Assembly (NCBI GenBank): GCA_024236015.1 | Contig: JACKLK010000009.1 | Coordinates: 124,001-188,000, forward strand | Direction: 5' to 3' | DNA from: Rhodoferax sp. | Lineage (GTDB): Bacteria; Pseudomonadota; Gammaproteobacteria; Burkholderiales; Burkholderiaceae_C | Length of the DNA: 64,000 nucleotides | In this document: piece after piece, positions 1 to 9,015 of the stretch | Position numbering within the stretch: the first letter of the stretch is position 1 | Layout: each line of letters starts with the position of its first letter | Translations under genes and position numbers: made by a program | Notes under the pieces: model-generated | The model's database searches: none | Seen by the model: the letters and a program-made list of their open reading frames with translations, nothing else | Told to the model about the DNA's origin: nothing

Positions 1-235
1 GCAGGCGCCGCTGGACCTGGCGCTGGACGCGCTGCCGCCCCAGGCGCTGGTGTCCGACCTGGTCTACGTGCCGCTGGTCACGCCGCTGCTGGCGGCGGCG
101 CGCGCGCGCGGCAACCCGGTGGTCGGCGGACTGGGCATGTTGCTGCACCAGGCCCGCCCCGCCTTTGCCGCCTGGTTCGGCACCATGCCCCGGGTCACGC
201 CGGCGCTGCGGGCGCTGGTCGAGCGCAGCCTGTAG
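1..235 (+). CDS. aroE: Shikimate dehydrogenase, C-terminal end (partial)
   Basis: The reading frame is open from the window edge and ends at a TAG at 233-235; the start lies outside the window. The visible 77 or so residues carry the C-terminal signature of AroE: a strand reading DLVYVPLVTPLL, then GLGMLLHQA, then a WFG motif followed by a closing helix. Shikimate dehydrogenase makes shikimate from 3-dehydroshikimate with NADPH in the cytoplasm. A second, more divergent AroE homologue lies at 4183-5016, so this copy may be either the biosynthetic enzyme or part of the same catabolic locus; the missing N-terminus prevents a decision. Confidence 0.8.
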   Translation, partial: QAPLDLALDALPPQALVSDLVYVPLVTPLLAAARARGNPVVGGLGMLLHQARPAFAAWFGTMPRVTPALRALVERSL

Positions 236-561
236 CGCGCCGTCCGGCCTTCGGTCGGCCGGGTGCCGTCCGCATGGCGGCGAACGCTGATGCGGGACAT
301 GCCGTATTGACGGGTCCGGCGAAATCCGTGCACACTTGGTCATATCATCTGATCATGGTGGGGCTGTGTTGCAGCAACCCAACCCGGTTCCATGACAACC
401 ACGACAACGGAGACAAGGCCCACCTGAAATCGATTTTTTGCCGACGCCTGCGGCGATGCCGCGCCCGCGTCCCATCCCCCGTATTCCGATTCCCCCGACC
501 GACCGATCGACCGGCAACGCCGTTCCCGGTGGTTCTTTCATCCAATACAAGGAGCACAAAC
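236..561. other. Intergenic region without a gene
   Basis: This 326-base stretch between aroE and the TAXI binding-protein gene shows no credible coding. It holds a GC-rich hairpin just after aroE (see 244-262) and an unusually AT-rich patch around 334-360 with small inverted repeats (ATCA-TC-TGAT) that could hold the promoter of the transporter operon. No clear -35/-10 pair was recognised. Confidence 0.5.
244..262 (+). terminator. Possible aroE terminator hairpin
   Basis: CCGGCC at 244-249 pairs with GGCCGG at 257-262 across a 7-base loop, nine bases after the aroE stop codon. No run of T follows, so intrinsic termination is uncertain and it may only be a 3'-end hairpin. Confidence 0.35.
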
Positions 562-1500
562 ATGACATTCCCCATCCATCGCACTTGCATCGCCATCGCC
601 GCCCTGGTGTGTGGCGCCGGCGCGGCACAAGCCCAGCAGATCAAGCTGATGACCGGCCCGCAAGGCGGCTCGTGGTACCCGCTCGGTGGTGCGATCGCGA
701 ACATCGCCGACAAGGCCGGGATGAAGGTGCAGGTGTTGCCGGGGGCCGGGATCGCGAACGTCAAGGGCGTGGATGGCGGCAAGGCCGACATGGGCTTCGG
801 CAACTCGATCTCCACCGTGGACGGTGTCGCCGGCAAGGCGCCGTTCGACGCACAGACCAAGAACGTCTGCAACGTCGCCAGCCTGTATCCGCAGTATTAC
901 CAGGTGGTGGCCAATGCCGACGCCAACATCAATTCGCTGGGCGACCTCAAGGGCAAGTCGCTGGCCGTGCAGCCCAAGGGCAATACCGCCGAGTTCATCA
1001 GCATGCAGTCGCTCGAGGTCTATGGCCTCAAGTACGGTGACATGGGTCGCGTCAGCTACGTCTCCTACACCGATGCCGTCTCGCTGATGAAGGACAACAA
1101 CGCCCAGGTGTTCACGCTGGGTACGACCGTGCCGGCATCGGCCATCATGGACCTGGCGTCGGCGCGCGACATCAAGCTGATCGGCATTCCGGACGACAAG
1201 TTCCAGGCCATGCGCAAGCTCAACCCGGGCTACACCAAGCTGGTGATCCCGGCCGGCAGTTATCCGAAGCAGACGCAGGACGTGCAGACCATCGGCTACG
1301 CCACCCACCTCATTGCCCGTTGCGATCTCGATGAGACCGTGGTCTACAAGATGCTCAAGGGCCTGGTCGACAACAAGGCCGACCTGGCCGCGATCGCCAA
1401 GGCCATGTCCGGTGTCACGCCCAAGATGATGGCCGAGGACATCGGCGTGCCCTTGCACAAGGGTGCGATGAAGTACTACAAGGAAGTCGGCGCGCTCTGA
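562..1500 (+). CDS. TAXI-family TRAP transporter solute-binding protein
   Basis: A 312-residue periplasmic binding protein. The first 24 residues form a signal peptide ending in AQA, and the mature protein opens with the GPQGGSWYPLGG segment that is typical of TAXI-type (TRAP-associated extracytoplasmic immunogenic) receptors. The ATG at 562 was chosen because GGAG lies at 551-554 with good spacing and because the signal peptide starts there; the open frame extends upstream without protein-like sequence. The next gene is the matching fused TRAP permease, 98 bases downstream, so the two form a two-component secondary importer. TAXI receptors of known ligand bind glutamate or other organic acids; the substrate here cannot be read from sequence. 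Confidence 0.93.
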   Translation: MTFPIHRTCIAIAALVCGAGAAQAQQIKLMTGPQGGSWYPLGGAIANIADKAGMKVQVLPGAGIANVKGVDGGKADMGFGNSISTVDGVAGKAPFDAQTKNVCNVASLYPQYYQVVANADANINSLGDLKGKSLAVQPKGNTAEFISMQSLEVYGLKYGDMGRVSYVSYTDAVSLMKDNNAQVFTLGTTVPASAIMDLASARDIKLIGIPDDKFQAMRKLNPGYTKLVIPAGSYPKQTQDVQTIGYATHLIARCDLDETVVYKMLKGLVDNKADLAAIAKAMSGVTPKMMAEDIGVPLHKGAMKYYKEVGAL

Positions 1501-1598
1501 TGTCGCTTGCCGGCGCGTGATGGCTCACGCGCCGGTCCTTCGTGGCGGCGTCATCGCCGCGGATATTCCATGGCGCCCGCCCGCGCCGGAGCTCACCC

Positions 1599-3464
1599 AT
1601 GTTGTCACTGCCTGCGGTCGTCTCGCGCCGGATCATCACCACCGTGGCGGTGGCGATGTCGGTGTTCCACCTGTACGTGGCCTTCGTCGGCCCGCCCGAC
1701 GCCTACGTGATGCGGGGCGCGCACCTGGCGTTTGCGCTGGTGCTGGGTTTCCTGATCATGCCCGGGCGCAACGGCACGGCCGAGCGCGTGGGCTGGTTCG
1801 ACGTGGTGCTGGTGATCGCCGCCGCGGCCGCGGCGCTGTACCCGAGCATGAACCTGGCCTATATCCAGGGGCGGATGTATTACGTCGACGATCCCATCGT
1901 GGCGGACTACGTGTTCGGCGGGGCCGTCATCCTGCTGGTGCTCGAAGCCACGCGGCGCGCCACCGGCTGGGCGCTGCCGATCACCGCCATCGTCTTCCTC
2001 ACCTACGGACTGACCGTCGGCAACCAGTCGGTCGGGGTCATGCTCGACCAGCTCTACCTGACGACCGAGGGCATCTTCGGCATCCCGCTGTACGTGTCGG
2101 CCACCTACGTGATGCTGTTCATCCTGTTCGGCGCCTTCGTCGAACGCAGCGGTGCCGGCCAGCTCTTCATGGACTTCGCACTCGCGCTGGCCGGCCACAC
2201 CTCGGGCGGTCCGGCCAAGGTGGCGGTGATCACCAGCAGCCTGTTCGGCACGGTCTCGGGCAGTGCCGTGGCCAACGTGATGACCACCGGCACCTTCACG
2301 ATCCCGCTGATGATGCGCACCGGCTACCGGCCCGCGTTCTCGGGCGCGGTGGAGGCGGTGGCCTCGACGGGTGGCCAGCTGATGCCGCCCATCATGGGCG
2401 CGGCGGCCTTCGTGATGGCGGAGTTCCTGGGCGTGTCCTACCTCACCGTGGCCGCGTTCGCGCTGCTGCCGGCGGTGCTGTATTACGTCGCGGTGTTCAT
2501 GGCCGTGCATTTCGAGGCCAAGCGCATCGGCCTGGTGGGCCTGCCCAAGGCCGACCTGCCGCGGCTGCGCGAGGTCATCGTCGAGCGCGGCCACCTGTTC
2601 CTGCCGCTGGTGGTCATCGTCGTCGTGCTGCTGGCCGGCTACAGCGCGGCGTTCTCGGCCCTGTGCGGCATCGGCTCGGTGATTCCGACCACCTGGTTGC
2701 GTGCGAGCACGCGCAAGACCTTCACGCTGCGCGCCATCGTCGAGGCGCTGGAGTCCGGTGCGCGCAACACGCTGGTGGTCGCGCTGGCCTGCGCCACCGC
2801 CGGCATCGTCATCGGCACCATCACGCTGACCGGCCTGGGCCTGTCGTTCACCGGCGTGGTGCTGGCGCTGTCGCAGAATTCGCTGCTGCTGGCCCTGGTG
2901 CTGACCATGCTGGCGGGCATCCTGCTGGGCATGGGCCTGCCCACGACGCCGGCCTACATCGTGCAGGTGGCCCTGCTGGTGCCGGCGCTGGTCAAGCTCG
3001 GGGTGCAGGTCGAGGCCGCCCACCTGTTCGTGCTGTATTTCGCCGTGTTGTCGGCGATCACGCCTCCGGTGGCGATGGCGGTCTACGCGGCCAACGGCAT
3101 CTCGCGCGGCACCTTGATGCAGACCAGCTGGGCGGCGGTGAAGATGGGTCTGACCGGCTACATCATTCCCTTCATGTTCGTGTTTGCGCCGTCGCTGCTG
3201 CTGATCGGCGACCTGTCCGTGGTGCTGCTGGCCACGGTCACCGCCACGGCCGGCGTGGTCTGCCTGGCCGCGGGCCTGCACAGCTATTTCTTCTTCGGCC
3301 CCGCACGCTGGTGGGAGCGTATATTGCTGATCGCCGCGGCGCTGGTGCTGATCAAGCCCGGCCTGCAGACCGACCTGATCGGCATGGCGCTGATCGGCAT
3401 CACCATCGCCAGCCAGTTGTGGGCCCGCCGCTCCGCCGGCGCCGGCGTCAAGACATCCGCATGA
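1599..3464 (+). CDS. TRAP transporter fused permease (TAXI type)
   Basis: A 621-residue, highly hydrophobic inner-membrane protein that fuses the small (4TM, DctQ-like) and large (12TM, DctM-like) TRAP permease subunits, as is usual for TAXI systems. The DctM part shows the glycine-rich segments FGTVSGSAVANV and GLPTTPAYI and an ITPPVAMAVYAANGI stretch typical of the ion-coupled half. The ATG at 1599 follows a weak purine-rich site (CCGGAGC); an upstream in-frame ATG at 1542 would add 19 residues lacking membrane character. It works with the binding protein at 562 to bring an organic acid in with a sodium or proton gradient. Confidence 0.92.
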   Translation: MLSLPAVVSRRIITTVAVAMSVFHLYVAFVGPPDAYVMRGAHLAFALVLGFLIMPGRNGTAERVGWFDVVLVIAAAAAALYPSMNLAYIQGRMYYVDDPIVADYVFGGAVILLVLEATRRATGWALPITAIVFLTYGLTVGNQSVGVMLDQLYLTTEGIFGIPLYVSATYVMLFILFGAFVERSGAGQLFMDFALALAGHTSGGPAKVAVITSSLFGTVSGSAVANVMTTGTFTIPLMMRTGYRPAFSGAVEAVASTGGQLMPPIMGAAAFVMAEFLGVSYLTVAAFALLPAVLYYVAVFMAVHFEAKRIGLVGLPKADLPRLREVIVERGHLFLPLVVIVVVLLAGYSAAFSALCGIGSVIPTTWLRASTRKTFTLRAIVEALESGARNTLVVALACATAGIVIGTITLTGLGLSFTGVVLALSQNSLLLALVLTMLAGILLGMGLPTTPAYIVQVALLVPALVKLGVQVEAAHLFVLYFAVLSAITPPVAMAVYAANGISRGTLMQTSWAAVKMGLTGYIIPFMFVFAPSLLLIGDLSVVLLATVTATAGVVCLAAGLHSYFFFGPARWWERILLIAAALVLIKPGLQTDLIGMALIGITIASQLWARRSAGAGVKTSA

Positions 3465-3522
3465 GCGAGGCCGGGCCGCTCACGACCAGCCCGCACAGCC
3501 GCCCGAGGGGCAAAGGACATCC

Positions 3523-4164
3523 ATGACCATTGCGTTGTACGCATTCGATACACCCAACGGACGCAAGATCAGTGTCGCACTCGAGGAGATGGGCTTGCCC
3601 TACGAGGTGCATGTCGTCGACATCACCAAGGGCGAGCAGAACCAGCCGGAGTTCCTGAAGATCAGCCCGAACAACAAGATCCCGGCCATCGTCGATCCGC
3701 AAGGACCCACGGGCGCGCCGGTCAGCGTGTTCGAGTCCGGCGCCATCCTGATCTACCTGGCCGAGAAGTCGGGCCGCTTCCTGCCCCAGGATCCGCTCAG
3801 GCGCATCGCGGCCCTGGAGTGGCTGATGTTCCAGATGGGCGGCTTCGGCCCCATGCCGGGCCAGGTGCACCATTTCATCGCGCTGGCGAACGAGACCGAC
3901 CGGCGCTACGGACTGGAGCGTTTCATGGCCGAGACCCGGCGGCTGTACGGCGTGATGGACCGCCGGCTGGCCGAGCACGAATATTTCGCCGACGAGCTGT
4001 CGATCGCCGATTTTGCGATCCTGGGCTGGGCCTGGCGCCACGAGCGCCACAAGGTCGACCTGGCGGACTTTCCGCAGGTGCGGCGCTGGTACGAGGCGAT
4101 GATGGCGCGCCCGGCAGTGGCGCGCGGGTTCGCCGTGCCGCTGCGGCGCCCGGCGGCGGGCTGA
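3523..4164 (+). CDS. Glutathione S-transferase, Ure2p/YfcG-like
   Basis: A 213-residue soluble protein with an N-terminal thioredoxin fold (residues 1-85) and an all-helical C-terminal domain. The glutathione-binding FESGAILIYLAEK segment and the N-terminal NGRKISVALEE helix match the nu-class/Ure2p group, whose members have disulfide-bond oxidoreductase or peroxidase activity and lack a conventional catalytic Tyr/Ser. A ribosome site (GGGGCAAAGG) precedes the ATG. It follows the TAXI permease by 58 bases on the same strand, suggesting co-transcription; it may process an electrophilic substrate or product of the imported compound, but this is inference. Confidence 0.88.
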   Translation: MTIALYAFDTPNGRKISVALEEMGLPYEVHVVDITKGEQNQPEFLKISPNNKIPAIVDPQGPTGAPVSVFESGAILIYLAEKSGRFLPQDPLRRIAALEWLMFQMGGFGPMPGQVHHFIALANETDRRYGLERFMAETRRLYGVMDRRLAEHEYFADELSIADFAILGWAWRHERHKVDLADFPQVRRWYEAMMARPAVARGFAVPLRRPAAG

Positions 4165-4182
4165 ACGAGCGGCGGCCGGCGA

Positions 4183-5016
4183 TCAGCTGTCCAGGCGCGC
4201 CAGCGCGCGCAGACGATCGGCTGTCGTGGACGGGAATCCGAAGAACTCGAGGTAGGCCGGAATCTGCTCGAACAACATGTCCGCGCCCACCTGGAAGCGG
4301 CAGCCGCGGGCCTGCGCGGCCTGCACGAAGGCGGTCATCTCGGTCCTGAGCACGACTTCGCCGACGAAGGCGTCGGGGTCGATGCGTGCCACGTCCATCG
4401 GCATCGGGTCGCCCTCGTGCATGCCCAGGGGCGTGGCATTGACGACCACCGTGTGGCCCGCAGGATCGTTGGATCCGGTCTGCACGGGCAGTTCGGGATA
4501 GTGTGCGGAGATCCGGCTCGCCAGCGCTTGGGCCGCAGCCGGCTGGGCGTCGAAAAGGCTGATCGTGGCCACACCGGCGGCGGCCAGCGAGGCGGCAATG
4601 GCCGAACCGACGCCGCCGCAGCCGACCACCAGCGCCCGCGCGCCTTCGGGCGGCACGCCCTTGCGCCGCATGCCGCGCACGAAGCCTTCGCCGTCGAACA
4701 TGTCGCCGACCAGGCTGCCGTTCGCGTCGCGCCGGACCGCATTGCAGGCACCGGCGATACGCACGCTGGCCGACGCCTCGTCGAGCAGGGCCACGGTGGT
4801 GACCTTGTGCGGCATCGTGATCAGCGCGCCGCGGATGTTGTCGAGCGTGAAGACGGCGCGCAGGAAGTTCGCATAATGCGCGGCCCGGCAGGCCATGGGC
4901 ACCACGACCGCGTCGATGCCCGCCTGCTCGAAGTAGGGGTTGTAGATCATCGGCGACTTGAACGTGAAGGTCGGAAACCCCAGGTGCGCGATGAGCGCCG
5001 TCGTGCCGCGAATCAC
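4183..5016 (-). CDS. Shikimate dehydrogenase family protein (AroE-like)
   Basis: A 277-residue AroE homologue. The catalytic lysine is present in ITMPHK, the NADP-binding loop reads VVGCGGVGSA, and NATPLGM is the standard motif near the cofactor. The usual GDNTDG motif reads GDMFDG, keeping the catalytic Asp but changing its neighbours, and the N-terminal substrate loop has a single Ser (FKSP). This pattern indicates a catabolic or side-branch AroE acting on a shikimate- or quinate-like compound, not the biosynthetic enzyme. It is the last gene of a minus-strand operon and lies 11 bases after aroQ, so the pair would interconvert dehydroquinate, dehydroshikimate and shikimate-type molecules. 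Confidence 0.85.
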   Translation of the reverse strand: MIRGTTALIAHLGFPTFTFKSPMIYNPYFEQAGIDAVVVPMACRAAHYANFLRAVFTLDNIRGALITMPHKVTTVALLDEASASVRIAGACNAVRRDANGSLVGDMFDGEGFVRGMRRKGVPPEGARALVVGCGGVGSAIAASLAAAGVATISLFDAQPAAAQALASRISAHYPELPVQTGSNDPAGHTVVVNATPLGMHEGDPMPMDVARIDPDAFVGEVVLRTEMTAFVQAAQARGCRFQVGADMLFEQIPAYLEFFGFPSTTADRLRALARLDS

Positions 5017-5027
5017 GGTGCGGCGCC

Positions 5028-5468
5028 TCAGGCCGCGCGCGCGGCGGAAACCGCGGCGCGCAGTGCCAGCAGGTAGCTGTCGGCGCCGAAGCCGCAGATC
5101 TGGCCCTTGACGACTTCGGAGAACACCGACACATGGCGGAACGCCTCGCGCGCGTGCACGTTGGACATGTGCAGTTCCACCACCGGACAGGTCAGGATGG
5201 CCAGCGCATCGCGGATGCCGTAGCTGTAGTGGGTCCAGGCACCGGCATTGATCAGCACGGCGTCGACCTTGTCATGGAAGGCCTGGTGGATGCGTTCGCA
5301 CATTGCGCCTTCGTGGTTGGTCTGGAAACTCTGCACGGTCACGCCGAGTTCGGTTGCCAGCGCCTGCAGGCTGCGGTCGATGTCGGCCAGTGTCGCGGTG
5401 CCGTATTGCTTCGGATCGCGCTTGCCGAACATGTTGAGGTTGATGCCATTGAGGACGAGGATGTTCAT
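5028..5468 (-). CDS. aroQ: 3-dehydroquinate dehydratase, type II
   Basis: A 146-residue type II dehydroquinase, normal length for the dodecameric family. It shows the NGINLN start motif, the catalytic Tyr within RDPKQYGT, the NAGAWTHYSYGIRDA substrate loop with Asn and His, and the VELHMSNVHAREAFR block carrying Glu, His and Arg. The enzyme converts 3-dehydroquinate to 3-dehydroshikimate by trans elimination. Its place between an oxidoreductase and an AroE homologue under a TetR gene, facing a TRAP transporter, argues for a catabolic role in quinate or shikimate breakdown; a biosynthetic function is possible. An AAGGAG-type site precedes the ATG. Confidence 0.93.
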   Translation of the reverse strand: MNILVLNGINLNMFGKRDPKQYGTATLADIDRSLQALATELGVTVQSFQTNHEGAMCERIHQAFHDKVDAVLINAGAWTHYSYGIRDALAILTCPVVELHMSNVHAREAFRHVSVFSEVVKGQICGFGADSYLLALRAAVSAARAA

Positions 5469-5489
5469 GGTGCTCCTTGGTTTGGGAAT

Positions 5490-6548
5490 TCAGGTGGGGG
5501 TGAGGCTGACCGTATCGCCGCTGGCGGCCGCGGCGGCAATGGCTTCGGTCACGCGCAGGTTGGCCAGGCCGTCGCGTGCGCTGACCAGGGGCCGCGCGTC
5601 GCCGCGGATCACGGCGCAGAAGTGGGCGAACTGGAGCCGGAGCGGATCGTCGCGCACCATGGCCACGACGCCGGTCTCGAACGGTTTCCACCAGGAGCGG
5701 TCTTCGGGGCGCGCATAGGTCTTGATGCGCATGCTCGGGACCGCCAGGCTGCCGTTGGTGCCGCTGACGACGTAACAGTCTTCGTCGGCGTAGCTCGGAT
5801 AGGCCTGGTTCTCCTGCGAGGTCTGCTCCCAGCTGCGCGCCGACGCGGCCGTGTCGGACAGCAGGAAGCTGCCCAATACACCGCTGGCGAAACGCAGGTT
5901 GATGGACACCGTGTCCTCGACCGCGAAGCCGCGCACCGCGTGCGAGGCCAGGGCCTGCACGGCGACGATCTCGCCGCACAACATGCGCAGGTTGTGCACC
6001 TCGTGGATCATGTTGATCAGGATCGGGCCGCCGCCACCGCTCTCGCGTCGCCACGGCGCGTCGGCGAAATAGTGGTCGGGCTTGAAGAAGGTCGCGCTGC
6101 CGGACACCGCGACCAGCCGTCCCAATACGCCGCTGTCGACGACTTCCCGCGCCTTGGCCATGATGGGGCTGTGCGCGCGGTGGTGGCCGACAAGCACGCG
6201 GGCGCCGGCGCGCTCGGCCGACCGCAGCAACTGCTCGCCCTCGGCCACTGTGGCGGTGACGGGTTTTTCCACCAGCACGGGAATGCCTGCGTCGATGCAG
6301 GCCAGGGCGTGTTCCAGGTGCAGGGGGCTGGGCGTGGCCAGGATCACGCCATCGGGCTTGTCCGCATCGGCCAGCAGCGCCTGCAGCGACGCGAACACGG
6401 GTACGCCGGCCCGGGCCGCCAGCGTCGCGGCCTGCGGCGCCGGATCGACGATGGCCGCGAGCCTGGCGTGGGCGCTGGCACGGATCACGTCGATGTGCGC
6501 CCGCCCGATCAGGCCGGCGCCGGCCACCGCGATGCGCAACGGATGCAT
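5490..6548 (-). CDS. Gfo/Idh/MocA family oxidoreductase
   Basis: A 352-residue NAD(P)-dependent dehydrogenase. The N-terminal Rossmann fold begins with VAGAGLIGRAH (residues 8-18), and the catalytic lysine lies in the VLVEKPV motif close to residue 97; the C-terminal alpha/beta domain contains GGGGPILINMIHEVHNLRML, typical of the substrate side. Members oxidise polyols, sugar acids or inositol-like rings. The start ATG lies one base after the stop of the tetR gene, so the two are translationally coupled. In this operon with AroQ and AroE homologues a cyclitol acid such as quinate or shikimate is a plausible substrate. Confidence 0.88.
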   Translation of the reverse strand: MHPLRIAVAGAGLIGRAHIDVIRASAHARLAAIVDPAPQAATLAARAGVPVFASLQALLADADKPDGVILATPSPLHLEHALACIDAGIPVLVEKPVTATVAEGEQLLRSAERAGARVLVGHHRAHSPIMAKAREVVDSGVLGRLVAVSGSATFFKPDHYFADAPWRRESGGGGPILINMIHEVHNLRMLCGEIVAVQALASHAVRGFAVEDTVSINLRFASGVLGSFLLSDTAASARSWEQTSQENQAYPSYADEDCYVVSGTNGSLAVPSMRIKTYARPEDRSWWKPFETGVVAMVRDDPLRLQFAHFCAVIRGDARPLVSARDGLANLRVTEAIAAAAASGDTVSLTPT

Positions 6549-6549
6549 G

Positions 6550-7263
6550 TCACGGATGGCGCACGTAGCGCAGGATCATCTGCACGACGTTTTCGCGCCG
6601 GTTCGCCTGGTAGGCGGGGGACTGGTTGTCCTGCTGGAAGATCAGGCCGAAGGTGTGGCGGTTCGACACGTTGAAGAAGCTCAGCGCGGAGATCGACGCA
6701 TGGATGTCGGTCGCGTCCAGCCCGGGGCGGAACAGGCCGGCCGCCACGCCGCGGTCGTAGATGCTGCGCAGCAGCGTGATCGCCGGTCGGTTGAGCTCCT
6801 GGATCTTGCTGCTCTGTTTCAGGTAGCGCCCCCGGTTGATGTTCTCCGACATCACGATGCGGATGTAGTGTTCGTTGTCCAGGTGGTGATCGAACATCAC
6901 CGTGACCAGGCAGCGCAGGGCGGTCTGCGGGTCCATGTCGTCGAGCCGCAATTGCATTTCGGTGTCGCGCACGCGGGCGTAGGACTGCTCCAGCGCGGCA
7001 AGGTACAGGCCGTCCTTGCTGCCGAAGTAGTAATAGATCATGCGCTTGCTGGTGTGGGTGGCGGCGGCGATCTCGTCGATGCGTCCGCCGGCCAGGCCTT
7101 TTTCGCCGAATTCGACAATGGCCGCGCGCAGGATTTCCGCCTTCGTGCGTTCGGGATCGTTGGTGCGCGGTTCGGCCGCCGCCCGTTTGCGCGGCTGGCC
7201 CGCTTCCGCCGCCTGGACCGGCTTGCGCACCGTGGGCGACATTGTTTGTACTGTTCGGTTCAT
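6550..7263 (-). CDS. TetR family transcriptional regulator
   Basis: A 237-residue regulator. The TetR DNA-binding domain runs from about residue 38 to 90, with AEILRAAIVEFGEKG, the recognition region THTSKRMIYYYFGSKDGLY, and a helical ligand-binding domain after it. The start is uncertain: ATGs at 7353, 7314, 7263 and 7242 are all in frame and none has a good ribosome site; 7263 was chosen because the more upstream starts would place coding sequence across the palindrome at 7335-7354. It heads the minus-strand operon and faces the TRAP genes, so it most likely represses both by binding that palindrome and is released by the transported compound. Confidence 0.88.
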   Translation of the reverse strand: MNRTVQTMSPTVRKPVQAAEAGQPRKRAAAEPRTNDPERTKAEILRAAIVEFGEKGLAGGRIDEIAAATHTSKRMIYYYFGSKDGLYLAALEQSYARVRDTEMQLRLDDMDPQTALRCLVTVMFDHHLDNEHYIRIVMSENINRGRYLKQSSKIQELNRPAITLLRSIYDRGVAAGLFRPGLDATDIHASISALSFFNVSNRHTFGLIFQQDNQSPAYQANRRENVVQMILRYVRHP

Positions 7264-7334
7264 TTGGATTGCGCGACCGCATGGCACGTGTGCAGAGGCA
7301 TCGGACGTTGACATTCTACATAGCCGGTTCTCAT

Positions 7335-7354
7335 AATGAACTAATTGGTACATT
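7335..7354. promoter_or_regulatory. Probable TetR operator (20-bp palindrome)
   Basis: AATGAACTAATTGGTACATT matches its own reverse complement at 16 of 20 positions and is centred on AATT. It lies in the AT-rich divergent region between the tetR operon and the TRAP operon, over the probable -35 region of a tetR promoter whose -10 could be TAGAAT (complement of 7313-7318). Length and symmetry fit a TetR dimer site. Assignment to this regulator rests on position only. Confidence 0.6.
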
Positions 7355-7440
7355 CTTCGTTCGCCGCCAGTTGCATGCTAACATGTCAGTCTCGAGCGGG
7401 CCATGCAGGCTCGTATCGATCAACCCAGGAGACAAGCACC

Positions 7441-8433
7441 ATGGAAACCACTCTCAGCCGTCGCAGCGTCGTGGCTGCCGCCGCGGCCGCCTCGCTGACC
7501 GCCTTCGCCGGATCGTCCTTTGCCCAGGAAAAGGTCAAGTTGCGCCTGTCCTCGCCGTCTTCTGCGACGGACCAGCGGGCCGTGGCGCTGACCTCGGTGT
7601 TCGCGCCGGCCGTGGCCGACTTCGCGACCTTCGAGCCGCACTGGAACGCGGCGCTGTTCAAGCAGGGCACCGAGCTCGAGGCGATCTCGCGTGGCAACCT
7701 CGACATGTCGATTGCGTCGGCACAGGAACTGGCCGAGTTCTTTCCGGAGTTCTCGATCTTCTCCGCCGGTTACCTGCACAAGGATGCGGCGCACCAGAAA
7801 CGCGTGTTCGAATCCGACCTGTTCCAGCCGTTCAAGAAGATGGTCGAGGACAAGCTCGGTGTCAAGCTGCTGACCGTGATGTACCTGGGCCGGCGCCAGC
7901 TCAATCTGCGCACCGACAAGAAGATCAACACCCCTGAGGATCTGGCCGGCATCAAGCTGCGCATGCCTGGCTCCGAAGCCTGGATGTTCCTGGGCCGTGC
8001 GCTGGGCGCCAATCCCACGCCGATGGCGTTCACCGAGGTCTATACCGGCCTGCAGACCGGCGCCATCGACGGGCAGGACAACCCGCTGCCGACCAACCGC
8101 GATGCCAAGTTCTTCGAGGTCACCAAGCAGATCGTGCTCACCAGCCACCTGGTCGACCTGAACTACCTGACCATCTCCAAGAAGGTGTTCGACAAGCTTT
8201 CTCCGGCCAACCAGGCCCGGCTGCAGAAGGCGGCCGACGATGCCGCCGAGTCCGGCCGCCAGAAGCAGCTCAAGCTCGAGGACGAACTGGTGCAGTTCTT
8301 CAAGGACAAGGGCCTGCAGGTCTATACCCCCAACGTGGACGCGTTCCGTGCCCGCGTGCAGAAGGCCTACCTGGAGTCCGACCTGTCCAAGTCCTGGCCC
8401 AAGGGCCTGGTCGAGAAGATCAACGCGCTCTGA
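7441..8433 (+). CDS. TRAP transporter solute-binding protein, DctP family
   Basis: A 330-residue periplasmic receptor. The N-terminus has a twin-arginine-like SRRSVV segment and a hydrophobic core ending in SSFAQE, giving a mature start near residue 29. The body shows DctP features: the KLRMPGSEAW segment with the conserved Arg that salt-bridges a carboxylate, MAFTEVYTGLQTGAIDGQDNP, and the long terminal helix. An AGGAGA site sits before the ATG. It starts a plus-strand operon with the small and large TRAP permeases. The ligand should be an organic acid; the facing AroQ/AroE operon suggests a shikimate- or quinate-like one. Confidence 0.94.
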   Translation: METTLSRRSVVAAAAAASLTAFAGSSFAQEKVKLRLSSPSSATDQRAVALTSVFAPAVADFATFEPHWNAALFKQGTELEAISRGNLDMSIASAQELAEFFPEFSIFSAGYLHKDAAHQKRVFESDLFQPFKKMVEDKLGVKLLTVMYLGRRQLNLRTDKKINTPEDLAGIKLRMPGSEAWMFLGRALGANPTPMAFTEVYTGLQTGAIDGQDNPLPTNRDAKFFEVTKQIVLTSHLVDLNYLTISKKVFDKLSPANQARLQKAADDAAESGRQKQLKLEDELVQFFKDKGLQVYTPNVDAFRARVQKAYLESDLSKSWPKGLVEKINAL

Positions 8434-8514
8434 CAGCCGTTGGGGGCGTGCGCGAGGCCGCAAGGCACGTGCGCGCGACCGAGCCGACTCTGTAATTGAA
8501 CCCGAGGCCGAGCC

Positions 8515-9015
8515 ATGCGATCCAGGTTGGACTGGTGGCAGGCGCGGGCCGACGACGTGGCGGTGGCCTTGCTCACCGCCATGTTCGTGGCCTTCGTGCT
8601 GCAGATCACCGCGCGTTACGTCGTCAACTATCCATTGCCATGGACGCTGGAGCTCAGTCTCACGATGTGGCTGTGGACCGTGTTCTGGGGCTCGGCCTTG
8701 TGCCTGCGCAACAAGGACCACATTGCCTTCGACATGATCTACAACCATGTCCGGCCCGGCGTGCGCCGGGTGTTCGGCGCCATCTCGGCGCTGGCGATCA
8801 TCGTCGCGATGCTGGCGTCCTTGCCGGCCACCTGGGACTGGGTCAGCTTCCTGACCATCAAGAAAAGCGCCACGCTGCGCATCCCGCTGGCGTATGTGTT
8901 CAGCCTGTTCCTGCTGTTCATGCTCGGCACGATCGTGATCTACACGCTGCGACTGCGCAAGATCTTGCGCAACGAACTCGACGAACCGCAGCGCGACGCG
9001 GCGCCTGAAACATGA
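8515..9015 (+). CDS. TRAP transporter small permease, DctQ family
   Basis: A 166-residue inner-membrane protein with four predicted membrane helices. It has the DctQ hallmark LTMWLWTVFWGSALCLRNKDHIAFDMIY, in which the charged and aromatic residues lie between helices 2 and 3. The stop codon overlaps the start of the dctM-type gene by four bases (ATGA), so the two subunits are translationally coupled. It forms the membrane complex with the large subunit and receives ligand from the receptor at 7441. Confidence 0.92.
   Translation: MRSRLDWWQARADDVAVALLTAMFVAFVLQITARYVVNYPLPWTLELSLTMWLWTVFWGSALCLRNKDHIAFDMIYNHVRPGVRRVFGAISALAIIVAMLASLPATWDWVSFLTIKKSATLRIPLAYVFSLFLLFMLGTIVIYTLRLRKILRNELDEPQRDAAPET

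Noticed and set aside
1605..3281. A 558-codon minus-strand open frame over the TRAP permease
   Set aside because: His/Gln/Arg-rich shadow of a hydrophobic membrane protein; no domain features.
7374..7385. Second regulatory palindrome CATGCTAACATG before the DctP gene
   Set aside because: Matches at 10 of 12 positions, but is short and overlaps a likely -10 region; not distinguishable from chance.
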